Made by a program: the position numbers and the translations under genes. This document shows positions 16,351-25,051 of a DNA stretch of 64,000 nucleotides, in pieces. This stretch comes from Streptomyces sp. P3 (GTDB taxonomy: Bacteria > Actinomycetota > Actinomycetes > Streptomycetales > Streptomycetaceae). The number at the start of each line of letters is the position of its first letter. Positions within the stretch are counted from its first letter, which is position 1. Location of the stretch: NCBI RefSeq assembly GCF_003032475.1, contig NZ_CP028369.1, forward strand, positions 6,386,001 through 6,450,000. The letters are read 5' to 3'. Below the pieces are notes generated by a model, which ran no database searches, was not told the origin of the DNA, and saw only the letters and a program-made list of their open reading frames with translations.

Positions 16351-17265
16351 ATGCTGCTGCAGGTGCTCGGCACCGCGGCCGGCGGCGGCGTCCCGCAGTG
16401 GAACTGCGCGTGCTCCGGGTGCTCCGGGGCACGCGCGCGTCCCGAGCGGCGCCGCCGTCACGCCTCGCTCGCCGTCCGCGCGGACCAGGGCCGCTGGTAC
16501 CTCGTCAACGCCACCCCCGACATCGGCGACCAGATCGAAGCCCACCCGGTGCTCCACCCGGGACCCGGCCCCCGGCAGACACCGGTCGCCGGGGTCGTCC
16601 TCACCGACGCCGAACTCGACCACACCCTGGGCATCGCGCGGCTGCGTGAGGCCGAGAGCCTGGAGATTCTCGCGACGGGCCCGGTCCGCCAGGCGCTGCA
16701 GGACCGCTTGCGCCTCGGTGAGGTACTGGGCCCCTACACCGCTCTGACCTGGCGCGAACTGCCGTGCCACAGCACCCGGTTGCTGAGCGTCGACGCGTCG
16801 GTCCCGTCCGGCGGCGGCGTGCGGATCAGCGCCGTCCCCGTGTCCGGCAAGCGCCCCCGCTACGCTGACGACGCCCCCGACGACGACTCCTGGGTGGTGG
16901 CCCTGCACCTGTACGACACGGCAACCGGCAGGTCAGCTGTCTACGCTCCGGCCGTGGCCGTGTGGTCCGACGCGCTGCACCAGGTCGCCGCCGAGGCCGA
17001 CTGCGTCATCGTCGACGGCACCTTCTGGGACGACGAAGAGCCGCGCCGCACCGGTATTTCCTCCCGCACCGCCACCGGCATGGGGCATCTGCCCATCGAC
17101 GGACCGGGCGGCACCGCAGGCATCCTGGCCACGCTGTCCGCCCGTTGCCTGTACACGCACCTCAACAACACGAATCCCCTCGTGGACCCCACCACAGCGC
17201 AGCACAAGCGGCTCGCGGGACTGGGCATCGAGGTGGCCGACGACAAGATGGTGATCGAACTGTGA
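16351..17265 (+). CDS. pqqB: PqqB, metallo-beta-lactamase-fold hydroxylase
   Basis: The 304-residue product has the PqqB start 'LGTAAGGGVPQWNCACSGCSGAR', in which the cysteines bind structural zinc. Further family motifs are 'LTDAELDHTLGI', 'DGTFWDDEE' and 'GHLPIDGPGG'. PqqB binds iron and is credited with hydroxylating the tyrosine during PQQ formation; older literature suggested transport. Its TGA overlaps the GTG start of pqqC (GTGA), so the pair is translationally coupled. The length is typical for the family. Confidence 0.92.
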   Translation: MLLQVLGTAAGGGVPQWNCACSGCSGARARPERRRRHASLAVRADQGRWYLVNATPDIGDQIEAHPVLHPGPGPRQTPVAGVVLTDAELDHTLGIARLREAESLEILATGPVRQALQDRLRLGEVLGPYTALTWRELPCHSTRLLSVDASVPSGGGVRISAVPVSGKRPRYADDAPDDDSWVVALHLYDTATGRSAVYAPAVAVWSDALHQVAAEADCVIVDGTFWDDEEPRRTGISSRTATGMGHLPIDGPGGTAGILATLSARCLYTHLNNTNPLVDPTTAQHKRLAGLGIEVADDKMVIEL

Positions 17266-17999
17266 CCACGGCCTGCGCCGCCCCGACAGAACCCTGGAGC
17301 CCCGCCGAGTTCGAGGCCCGCCTGCGTGCGGTGGGCCAGGAGCGGTACCACGACCGCCACCCCTTCAACGTTCGCATGCACGAAGGCGACCTCAGCCCGG
17401 TGGAGGTGCGCCGCTGGATCGCCAACCGCTTGCACTACCAGCGTCACATCCCCGTCAAGGACGCGCTGATCATCGCGAAGCTGGACTCCTCACGGCTGCG
17501 GCGCATGTGGCTGCGGCGCATCGAGGATCACGACGGCCGCCGGGAAGGCGAGGGGGGTATCGAGCGCTGGCTGCGCCTGGGCGAGGCGGCCGGCCTCGAC
17601 CGCGGGAGCCTGCAGGCGAGTGAGTCGGTACTGCCCGGTGTACGACTGGCCGTGGCCGGCTACGTCAACTTCTGCCGCCTGAGCCCGCCGCTGGAAGCGG
17701 TCGCGGCATCGCTCACCGAACTGACGGCTCCCGACCTGATGCGCCTGCGCATCGACGCCTTCGAGCGTCACTACGCCTGGATCGAGCCGTCCGGGCTCGA
17801 CTACTTCCGCGCCCGCGTCGGCCAGGGGCGGCGCGACAGCGGCGAGGCCCTCGCCCTCGTCCTGGAGTGGGCCCGCACCAGCGAAGACCAGCAGCGGGCC
17901 GTGGCCGCACTGGCCTTCAAGTGCGACGTGCTGTGGGCCCTGCTCGACGCCGTGCAGCAGGGCCAGGACGATCAGCCGCCCGGCCGGGGGCAGGTGTGA
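17262..17999 (+). CDS. pqqC: PqqC, PQQ synthase
   Basis: PqqC performs the last step, ring closure and an eight-electron oxidation of AHQQ to PQQ using oxygen without a metal or cofactor. The 245-residue product is all-helical like heme-oxygenase-fold enzymes and shows family signatures: 'HPFNVRMHEG', 'RRWIANRLHYQRHIPVKDALII', 'RIEDHDG' and 'DAFERHYAWI'. A GTG start at 17262 overlaps the pqqB stop. The start of pqqD overlaps its own stop by one base (TGATG). Confidence 0.92.
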   Translation: MTTACAAPTEPWSPAEFEARLRAVGQERYHDRHPFNVRMHEGDLSPVEVRRWIANRLHYQRHIPVKDALIIAKLDSSRLRRMWLRRIEDHDGRREGEGGIERWLRLGEAAGLDRGSLQASESVLPGVRLAVAGYVNFCRLSPPLEAVAASLTELTAPDLMRLRIDAFERHYAWIEPSGLDYFRARVGQGRRDSGEALALVLEWARTSEDQQRAVAALAFKCDVLWALLDAVQQGQDDQPPGRGQV

Positions 18000-18268
18000 T
18001 GCCGGTGTCCGAGAGCCTGTGGCGCCCGGCCCTCGCCCCTGCCCTGATGCTGCGGCACGACAGCGTGCGCGGGGCGGACCTGCTCCTCCTGCCGGAACGC
18101 GTTGTCGTCCTCGAAGGACACGCCGGCCAGGTCGTCGGCCTGTGCGACGGCACCCGCACCGTCTGCGGGATCGTCGACGTACTGGCCGAGCGCTACCCGG
18201 GCGCCCCCGTGGCCACCGAGGTCCCCCCCTTCCTCGACCGCCTGCACGAGGAGGGCTGGCTGGAATGA
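17999..18268 (+). CDS. pqqD: PqqD, peptide chaperone
   Basis: The 89-residue winged-helix protein has the RiPP recognition element fold: 'RHDSVRGADLLLLPERVVVLEGHAGQVVGLCDGTRTVCGIVDVL' (shown here over residues ~18-60) and 'FLDRLHEEGWLE' at the end. It binds PqqA and delivers it to PqqE. Both its start and its stop overlap the neighbouring genes, and the stop overlaps pqqE as ATGA, consistent with a tight 1:1 partnership. Confidence 0.9.
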   Translation: MPVSESLWRPALAPALMLRHDSVRGADLLLLPERVVVLEGHAGQVVGLCDGTRTVCGIVDVLAERYPGAPVATEVPPFLDRLHEEGWLE

Positions 18269-19395
18269 CCATGCCCCAGGCTTCCCCGGACACTGTGAAC
18301 GCGCCCCGCCCCTGGGCCCTGCTCGCCGAACTCACCCACGCCTGCCCTCTGCACTGCCCGTACTGCTCCAACCCGCTGCAACTGGAACGTCGCTCGGCCG
18401 AGTTGAGCACTGGGGAGTGGACGGACCTGATGCGTCAAGCCGGTGTGCTGGGCGTCGTGCAGACCCATCTCTCCGGTGGTGAGCCGCTGTTGCGCGCCGA
18501 TTTGGAGCAGATCGTCGCCGCTGCCGAGTCCGCCGGGATCTACACCCAGCTGGTCACGAGCGGAACCGGCCTGGACGAGGCCCGGCTGAGCGCGTTGAGC
18601 ACCGCGGGGCTGCGCAGCGTTCAGCTCTCCGTCCAGCACGCGGATCCCCTGACGAACGACCGGATCGCCGGCCGCCCGTCGGCCTTCGCCGCCAAGGAGC
18701 GGGCCGCGGCACTCGTACGCCGGGCTGGGCTTCCTCTCGGTCTCAACGTGGTGCTGCACCGTGACAATCTCGACGCCGTCGACGCCCTCGTCGAACTGGG
18801 CGTGGCCTGGGGCGTGGACCGCATCGAGCTGGCCAACACCCAGTTCTACGGCTGGGGTCTGCTCAACCGTGCCGCGCTGCTGCCGGCGCGCGACCAGTTG
18901 GTGCGGGCACGGGAGAGCGTCGAACGGTGGCGGGAGCGGCTCGTCGGCAGCATCGACCTGCTCTGGGTCGTCCCCGACTACTTCGACGGCGCCGCCAAGC
19001 CCTGCATGGGCGGGTGGGGTGCGGTCTCGCTCACCGTCACACCGGACGGCACCGTACTGCCGTGCCCGGCCGCCGCCTCCGTGCCGGACCTCGACCCGCC
19101 CAGCGTCCGGGACTGTTCGCTCTCCTGGATCTGGGACCACTCCGCGGCCTTCAACCGCTTCCGTGGCACCGACTGGATGACCGGCCCCTGCGGCGGCTGT
19201 CCCCGCCGGGAGGAGGACTTCGGCGGTTGTCGCTGTCAGGCGTACGCCCTCACCGGTGACGCCGACCGCACCGATCCTGCGTGCCGACTCTCCCCCGACC
19301 ACCACCTCGTCCGCGGACTCGTCGATTACAGCCCCTCCCGGGAACGTCCCCCTTACGTCTACCGTCGCCCAGGAGCGGTGCCGGCAGCCCACTGA
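18265..19395 (+). CDS. pqqE: PqqE, radical SAM enzyme cross-linking PqqA
   Basis: The 376-residue protein binds a SAM-cleaving iron-sulfur cluster through Cys27, Cys31 and Cys34 (CPLHCPYC) and carries 'LSGGEPLLR' for SAM binding. Its C-terminal SPASM domain has the further cysteines ('KPCMGGWG', 'PCPAA', 'CGGCPRREEDFGGCRCQA') for auxiliary clusters. It forms the Glu-Tyr carbon-carbon bond in PqqA. The ATG at 18265 overlaps the pqqD stop; an ATG at 18271 is also possible. It ends 37 bp from the convergent propeller gene. No pqqF protease is present, so an unlinked protease must trim the product. Confidence 0.93.
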   Translation: MTMPQASPDTVNAPRPWALLAELTHACPLHCPYCSNPLQLERRSAELSTGEWTDLMRQAGVLGVVQTHLSGGEPLLRADLEQIVAAAESAGIYTQLVTSGTGLDEARLSALSTAGLRSVQLSVQHADPLTNDRIAGRPSAFAAKERAAALVRRAGLPLGLNVVLHRDNLDAVDALVELGVAWGVDRIELANTQFYGWGLLNRAALLPARDQLVRARESVERWRERLVGSIDLLWVVPDYFDGAAKPCMGGWGAVSLTVTPDGTVLPCPAAASVPDLDPPSVRDCSLSWIWDHSAAFNRFRGTDWMTGPCGGCPRREEDFGGCRCQAYALTGDADRTDPACRLSPDHHLVRGLVDYSPSRERPPYVYRRPGAVPAAH

Positions 19396-19432
19396 GTCGC
19401 GCAGGAGGGCGCTTTCCGAGTTCGCGCGGAGG

Positions 19433-21022
19433 TCAGGTGGAGGGCCGACCGAACGCGAGGACATGGCCGTCACGGGTTCCGACGTAGACTCGGCCGCCGT
19501 CCGCGGCGGGCACCGAGAACTTGGAGGCCGTGCCGATCGGCGCCGACCACAGCTTCGTCACCGTGCCGTTCACGGGATTCGCGTCGTACGCGCGCAACTG
19601 ACCGTTCGCGCCGCTCGAACCATCGGCGTAGACGGCCCACACGACGGCCGAGCCAGGAGTGCTGCCGGTTGAGGTGATCACCGGGGAGCCGGAGCTGAAG
19701 CCGAAGGTCTCCGAGGACCGGCCGGCGTCGATCAGCGTGGGCACGCCGTCGCCGGTGACGCCGTACCGAAAGGCGCGCAGCGGGCCCTTGCTCCCGATCG
19801 TGTAGACGTAGCCGCCCTGCCCGCCGTACACGCCCGGATGACCCCAGACGCCCTCGTAGGGGCCGAAGATGCCGAGAACCTTGTCGGTGCTGTTCGCTCC
19901 CTGGCTGCGGCCGCCGAGATCGTCACGGTCGAGGAGGAACAGCCTGCCGTCCTTGCCGATCTGGACCAGGAGGTGGGGATGCTGGGCCGTGCCGAAGGCA
20001 TCGTCGGGGAGGGCGGTCGGACCGCCCGAGCCGAGGTCGGCGTCGAGCAGGCCGAGGAGTGGGGCGTTGGAGGGGCTGAAGAAGTCCTTCGCCGACATCG
20101 TGCCGTCGCTGTTGACGCCGAGGCGGACGACGGAATCGCCGAGCTGTCCCGGCGGCTTGGAGCCCGGACCGACGCCCGGGGCGTCGCCGTTCCCGGTGGT
20201 GAGCAGGATGCGGCCGGGCCCATCGGAGACGAGGCCGCCGCCGCTCATCCAGACGCTCGACTTGCCGTTGTCGGAGGAGGTGCCGGCGGACCACAGCGTC
20301 GTCTTGCGGGTGGCGGTGTCGACCCTCAGGACATGGCCGACGTAGGGCGCGTGGCCGCAGTGGGAGCCGAATCCCGCGTAGACCGAGCCGCCCATCAGCA
20401 GCAGGCCGGGGCGCTGCATCGCGGTGTAGGCGTTGAAGGGGTGGGCCGGGTCGTTCGTCGGGGCGCCGGTGACCTTGACGGGCCAGCCGGTGCGCTCGGC
20501 GCCGGTGGTGGCGCTCAGGGCATGGACGTACCAGTTGGGATGCTGGACGTCGGGCCCGTCATTGGCCTTGGACGTGAGATAGACGGTGTCCGTGGCCTGG
20601 TCGTACACGGGCGTGGCGGTCACGCCGACGTCGGGGGCCAGGTCGGAGCAGCCGATGGCCGAGGCGGGCCAGGCCGCACCCAGGCTCCTTGTCCAGATCG
20701 CGGCGCCTGTGGCCGAGTCCAGGCCGTACACCTTGTTGTTCTCGGTGGCGACGACGACTGTCTTCCCCACGACCAGCGGCTGGGCGTAGACCTGTCCGTC
20801 GACAGCGGTGGAGAACCGTTGGCCGAAGTCGGAGCTGGACACCTGGTCAGGGGCGAGGCCGGGCTCATCGGAGTCCCAGCCGGTGCGGTAGCTGTCCGTG
20901 GAGACCGTGGTGACGTCGGCGGCGCGGGTGTTCACGGGGGCGGCCAGGGAGGGCGCTGTGAGGCTGCCGGTGGCCAGACAGACCGCCATCAGTGAGACCG
21001 TCAAACCGAATCTGTTGCGCAT
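19433..21022 (-). CDS. Secreted PQQ-type beta-propeller protein (possible quinoprotein)
   Basis: The 529-residue product has a signal peptide (MRNRFGLTVSLMAVCLATG..., cut near an Ala motif) and a series of propeller blades with the 'VYGLDSATGAAIWTRSLG' / 'HALSATTGAERTGWPVKV' type repeat (PF13360/PF01011). Position opposite and convergent to pqqABCDE makes it a strong candidate for the enzyme that uses the PQQ. I did not find the vicinal disulfide Cys-Cys of alcohol dehydrogenases, so it may instead be a PQQ-like structural propeller. I chose the ATG at 21022 (GGAG 6 nt upstream) over 21046 because it starts the signal peptide cleanly. Confidence 0.75.
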   Translation of the reverse strand: MRNRFGLTVSLMAVCLATGSLTAPSLAAPVNTRAADVTTVSTDSYRTGWDSDEPGLAPDQVSSSDFGQRFSTAVDGQVYAQPLVVGKTVVVATENNKVYGLDSATGAAIWTRSLGAAWPASAIGCSDLAPDVGVTATPVYDQATDTVYLTSKANDGPDVQHPNWYVHALSATTGAERTGWPVKVTGAPTNDPAHPFNAYTAMQRPGLLLMGGSVYAGFGSHCGHAPYVGHVLRVDTATRKTTLWSAGTSSDNGKSSVWMSGGGLVSDGPGRILLTTGNGDAPGVGPGSKPPGQLGDSVVRLGVNSDGTMSAKDFFSPSNAPLLGLLDADLGSGGPTALPDDAFGTAQHPHLLVQIGKDGRLFLLDRDDLGGRSQGANSTDKVLGIFGPYEGVWGHPGVYGGQGGYVYTIGSKGPLRAFRYGVTGDGVPTLIDAGRSSETFGFSSGSPVITSTGSTPGSAVVWAVYADGSSGANGQLRAYDANPVNGTVTKLWSAPIGTASKFSVPAADGGRVYVGTRDGHVLAFGRPST

Positions 21023-21046
21023 CCGCCGCTCCGCCCGCGTCACCAT

Positions 21047-21551
21047 GATGGGCGGGCCTCTCCCGCCTACCGTCATGGTCAGCGGGACAGCGCGAATCAC
21101 AAACGAACGTGGGCGCCGGGGAGTCGTGGTCCACCCGCGCGGAGGAATCCCCGGGGCTGCAGCTGGGCGTCCGGCTAGAGAGCGGGATCGTGAGGTTGGG
21201 GGTGGGGTCGGTGTGCTCGGTGACCTTCCCAAGGCGGTGACGGGTGTTGGACGGAGAGCCACTGAAAGGCGCGTCAGGCATCGCCCGCAGCCCCGGCGAG
21301 GTTGTCGGCGTGCAGCCGCGCATCGAAGTCGTACGGGTCGTCGACGGACCATCGACCTGCTGCGCGCTGTCGGCAATAAGCCCGCCGGCGACCTTGAGGT
21401 AGGCATTGGCTCTGACAGCGGTCCGTGGCCCCACTTGGCGCTCAGGGCTGGCCCCACCGGCGTTGGGGGGATGGTGATGTGAGCGAGTTTTGGCCCGCCG
21501 TCCTTCTTGTGGTGGGAGTATCGATGTGCTCTCCGGTGGGAGGAGGCGTCG
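21047..21551. other. Intergenic region with propeller promoter and IS21 left flank
   Basis: The promoter of the propeller gene must lie near 21050-21110. Near 21300 the minus strand reads 'VDDPYDFDARLHADNLAGAAGDA' before a stop, which may be a tail of a lost gene, but I cannot assign it. The last ~80 bp before 21552 should be the left end of the IS21 element; no repeat was confirmed. Confidence 0.35.
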
Positions 21552-22070
21552 ATGCGGCCGAAGTCCAAGGTCGATCTCTTCGCGGCCATCCGGCGGGATT
21601 CGCGGATCGAGGGGCTGTCGATCCGGGCTCTGGCCCGTAAGTACGACGTGCACCGCAGGACGGTGCGCGAGGCGCTGTCCTCGGCCTGGCCGGCACCTCG
21701 CCGCAAGCCGCCGCCGCGCTCGTCGCGACTGGACCCGTTCAAGCCGGCCATCGATCAGATGCTGAAGACGGATCTGGATGCGCCCCACAAGCAGCGTCAC
21801 ACCGTGAAGCGGATCTACGACCGGCTGGTCGACGAGCTGGGGATGGAAGGGATTTCGTACTCGCTGGTGCGTGAGTACGTGGCCCGCCGCCGCCCGCAGA
21901 TCCGCGTGGAGGAGGGACGGGGGCCGGCGCAGGTGTTCATTCCGCAGTCGCACCGTCCCGGCGTCGAGGCGGAGGCCGACTTCGGCGACGTCTACGTGAA
22001 GCTGGCCGGGGTCTCGACCAAGTGCTCGCTGTTCACCTTCCGCCTGTCCTACTCCGGCAAGGCCGTGCAC
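21552..22070 (+). mobile_element. istA: IS21 istA, 5' part
   Basis: The ATG at 21552 begins MRPKSKVDLFAAIRRDSRIE, then 'LSIRALARKYDVHRRTVREAL', the HTH of IS21 transposases. It continues through 'YDRLVDELGMEGISYSLVREYVARRR' to 'VEAEADFGDVYVKLAG', which carries the first catalytic Asp. Similarity stops at 'SGKAVHR' near 22070, where unrelated DNA begins. The next residues of istA ('RIFASEGQEAFFEGH') are found at 29868, so the gene was split by an insertion of about 7.8 kb. Confidence 0.85.
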
Positions 22071-22165
22071 CGACCCGTTGACCGCACTATCGGCGTGTCC
22101 TACGTGTCGGCTTGGTGAGGGCGAGGAGTCTCCGTTCGGGATGTGCCCGATGAGACGGAGATGCG

Positions 22166-23397
22166 ATGGATCACGGCGTAGTGATACCCGAACGCGAAGT
22201 GTCCGGCCTGGTGGTGGCACGGGTCGGAAGCGTGGAGGCGACCACTGCCGCCACGCTGCCCTGGGTGGTAGTCGATGGCGCCGGGCGGCCGATCACACCG
22301 GCAAGCGAGTTCCTTCGGGAGCTGCTGGCCTGCGGCAACACCACGGCTTCTTGCCGGTCCTATGCATTTGACCTGCTGCGCTGGTTCCGGTTCCTCGCGG
22401 CAGTGGACGTCAAATGGAGCCGTGCGAAGCGCGTGGACGTACGTGACTTCGTCCTGTGGCTGCGGACGTGCCAAAATCCGGCGCGGGACCGGAACCGCCC
22501 CGACGCACCCGCGCCGGGTTCGCTGAACGCGCGCACCGGCAAGCCGTACCTGAAGTCGGGCTATGCCCGGCAACCATCAATCACGCGGTATCGGTGCTTG
22601 CGGCGTTCTACGACCATCATCTGCAGAGCGGGCAGGGTCCGCTGGTCTCCCCGGTGCCACCGCAGTCGCGTGACGGGCGCCGACTGGAGGCGCATCACAA
22701 CCCGCTGGAGCCGTTCCGGCTGCACCGCCGGGGCGCCTACCGGCAGAAGCAGGTCGACCGCGAGCCCCGCGCCGTCCCCGACGATGTCGTCGAGGACCTC
22801 TTCAACTCGCTGGGCTGCCACCGCAACCGGGCGCTGTTCGCCATGTTCTTGTCCAGCGGCGCACGGGCCGCCGAGATGCTGGGCATGACGATCGGCGACG
22901 TCCACCCGGGCGCGGGCCGGATCTACGTGCAGACCAAGGGCCTGGGCGGGGAGAAGGAAGCATGTCCGGCCTCCCCGGAAGCCTTCGCCTGGCTGGCGCT
23001 GCACCTCGGCGAGCTGGCACAGGACGGCCACAGGCCCGCCCCGGACGAGCCGGTGTGGTGGACCCTGCGCGGACCGACGCGCCCGCTGACCTACACCGCC
23101 CTGCGGGCGGTGCTGAACCGGATCAACGCCCGGATCGGGGCGAACATCACGCTGCACGACCTGCGGCACACCCTGTGTCTGCGCCTGATCGAGGACCCGG
23201 CCATCACCCTGGTCGACGCCCAGCAGGTGATGCGCCACCGGCGCATCACCACGACCAGCACTTACCTGCGGCCCAGGATCGACGAGGTCATCACCAAGGT
23301 CCACGAGCACTACACGCGGCCCAAACCGCCACCGCAGCCACTGACCGGCTGGACATACGACCCGGACGACCTCGCCGACGTGTTCGGGAACCACTGA
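22166..23397 (+). pseudogene. Tn554 TnpA-like tyrosine recombinase, frameshifted
   Basis: The N-terminal part (from ATG 22166) holds the SAM-like core-binding domain ('SYAFDLLRWFRFLAAVDVKWSRAKRVDVRDFVLWLR'). Near 22565 the frame shifts by one base. The catalytic domain continues with 'ALFAMFLSSGARAAEMLG' (box I Arg), 'LHDLRHT' (box II), 'VMRHRRITTTSTYLR' (active-site Tyr) and a stop at 23397. All catalytic residues are present, so only the frameshift disables it. It would be about 405 residues, close to TnpA of Tn554. The next recombinase starts on the overlapping ATGA. Confidence 0.75.
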
Positions 23398-23474
23398 TGA
23401 CCCGGCACGGACGCGTCGCCCGCACTCCGGTCAGCCCACGCGACCCCGCCCTCCTCACCACCGTGCTCCCGGAC
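23397..23474 (+). pseudogene. TnpB-like recombinase, first 26 codons
   Basis: The ATG at 23397 overlaps the stop of the first recombinase and reads MTRHGRVARTPVSPRDPALL before the intact IS element interrupts it at 23475. The matching C-terminus, in the same orientation, is at 28872-29105, so the gene was split by about 5.4 kb of later insertions. Confidence 0.5.
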
Positions 23475-24533
23475 CTAACGAGCTCGTGCATGGTTGGCGG
23501 TGGCGAGGTGAAGCCGTGATCGTTGATCATGGCTTCCGTGGTGGGGAATCGAGCGCGTACAGCCATCGTTCGGAGCCAGCGGATCACGGGCTTGTCGCCA
23601 GATGTGATCGCTGAACTCGTCGCTGAGATCGGCCCGTTGTGGCACGAGCGGCACCAGGCCGTGCTCAAGTCGCGCCCTCGGCGCCGGGCGGTCGGGGCCG
23701 GGGCGAAGCACAAGCTGGTCTTCGTCGACCGCTTGCTGGCCACCCTGGTTCACCTGCGGCACGGCGTCACGCACGATGTGCTGGCTTGCTGGTTCGCTGT
23801 CGACCGCTCCACCATCACGCGCGCAATCGGTGAGCTACGACCCTTGCTGGCGGCGCGCGGCTGCACCGTCGCGCCCGGCAGCAGGCTGCGTACCCTCGCC
23901 GAAGTCGTCGACTATCTCGGTGCGAGCGGGCAGACCGGGATCATCGACGGCACCGAGATCCGGGTCCGCCGCCCGGCCGCCGGACGCAAGGACCGGGAGA
24001 AGTTCATCTCGGGCAAGAACAAGCAGAACGCTGTCAAGTCGATGGTCGTCACGGATGCTGACGGCAGGCTGCTGTTCTGCAGTCCTGTCGAGCCCGCAAG
24101 CTGCGCGGACATCACCCATGCGCGCCAGTTAGGGCTGGTCAGACTGCTTGCGGACGGGCCCTTCGTGGAGGTCCTGGCCGATGCCGGCTACCAGGGACTG
24201 GGAGCACAGACCGGCGGCCGGGTGGTGACACCACCGCACCGCAAGTTCAAGAAGAACGCCCCGGACTGGTACGAGGAAATGCACGAACGCCAGCGAAAGG
24301 CCCACTCCTCCCGCCGGATCCGTGTCGAGCATGGCATCGCCCACCTCAAGAACTGGCGAGCTCTCGCACGCCACCACGGCCGCCGCGAGCACATGACCGA
24401 CATCATCCAAGCCGTCGCCGCACTGCTCTCCCACCAACAGACCGCCACCGTCCTCGACGATGCGCACATGTGAACCCCGGCGCCAAACCGCAATCTGCGA
24501 CGTGCCGCCGCCAACCATGCACGAGCTCGTTAG
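23475..24533 (+). mobile_element. Complete IS5-type insertion sequence with 30-bp terminal repeats
   Basis: The ends match over 30 bp with one mismatch: 23475-23504 and 24504-24533 (reverse complement), starting CTAACGAGCTCGTGCATGG. The tips contain an internal palindrome (ACGAGCTCGT), so the exact boundary and the target duplication (perhaps TA) are uncertain by a few bases. It encloses one intact transposase gene. It sits inside a TnpB-like recombinase gene and is the youngest element in this stack. Confidence 0.85.
23529..24473 (+). CDS. IS5-type (DDE_Tnp_4) transposase, intact
   Basis: The 314-residue product has the N-terminal helix-turn-helix of this group ('LLATLVHLRHGVTHDVLACWFAVDRSTITRAIGEL'). 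The DDE domain follows with Asp in 'GIIDGTEIRVRRP', Asp in 'VLADAGYQGL' and Glu in 'RIRVEHGIAHLKNW'. Residues '...GKNKQNAVKSMVVTDADG' also fit the IS5 ISL2/IS112-like group. The ATG at 23529 is preferred over a TTG at 23523. The frame is unbroken and the terminal repeats are nearly perfect, so it is probably still functional, unlike every other transposase in the window. Confidence 0.88.
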   Translation: MASVVGNRARTAIVRSQRITGLSPDVIAELVAEIGPLWHERHQAVLKSRPRRRAVGAGAKHKLVFVDRLLATLVHLRHGVTHDVLACWFAVDRSTITRAIGELRPLLAARGCTVAPGSRLRTLAEVVDYLGASGQTGIIDGTEIRVRRPAAGRKDREKFISGKNKQNAVKSMVVTDADGRLLFCSPVEPASCADITHARQLGLVRLLADGPFVEVLADAGYQGLGAQTGGRVVTPPHRKFKKNAPDWYEEMHERQRKAHSSRRIRVEHGIAHLKNWRALARHHGRREHMTDIIQAVAALLSHQQTATVLDDAHM

Positions 24534-24582
24534 GCGGCCGCGCTGGGCGGGGTCGGGGCGCAGGAGGGAGCAGCGGACAGAG

Positions 24583-25008
24583 TCAGGAGCGCCCGTGCTC
24601 GCGGTGGAGCTCGTGGTAGCCGCGGAAGTCGAAGAACCGCAGGCCGTCGATCACCGCTCCAGACAGGATTTCCGGAAAGGTCCATGGGTGGGGGGTGTAG
24701 TCGTCCGTTGCCACGCCTCCATGCTCAAGCAGCAGCGCGATCATTCGGTGAACCTCTGCGGTGCCGTCGATCCGCCCGGAGATGTCGATCTGCACCGCCC
24801 AAGTGGGGTGATGTCCGACGGCCGCTTCGAGGATCGCCACATCCTCGGGATCCCAATCGGAGAAGAGGTAGCCGGTCTGCTCATCGTCGATGTCGATGTA
24901 GAGGTTGCCGTCCAGAGTCCATGGATTGCGCTGCTCGGGCAGATGCCGATTGAGCGAGGCGACGGTCGCAGCTCGCTCACCTGCGGGAAACACGAAGACA
25001 GTTCGCAT
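24583..25008 (-). CDS. Uncharacterised acidic protein between mobile elements
   Basis: The 141-residue product reads MRTVFVFPAGERAATVASLN ... 'LYIDIDDEQTGYLFSDWDPEDVAILEAAVGHHPTWAVQIDISGRIDGTAEV' ... 'HRMIALLLEHGGVATDDYTPHPWT'. It is acidic, mixed alpha/beta and lacks signal or membrane segments. The fold recalls small immunity proteins, but I cannot assign a family. The frame is intact and codon bias is genomic. An alternative start 50 codons upstream exists at 25158. No ribosome site is obvious before 25008. It sits between the IS element and the leftward recombinase module and may be a cargo gene. Confidence 0.55.
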   Translation of the reverse strand: MRTVFVFPAGERAATVASLNRHLPEQRNPWTLDGNLYIDIDDEQTGYLFSDWDPEDVAILEAAVGHHPTWAVQIDISGRIDGTAEVHRMIALLLEHGGVATDDYTPHPWTFPEILSGAVIDGLRFFDFRGYHELHREHGRS

Positions 25009-25051
25009 GGGTTGGAGCGTAGGCAGTTCAGCTTCGTGGCGACCATGGATT

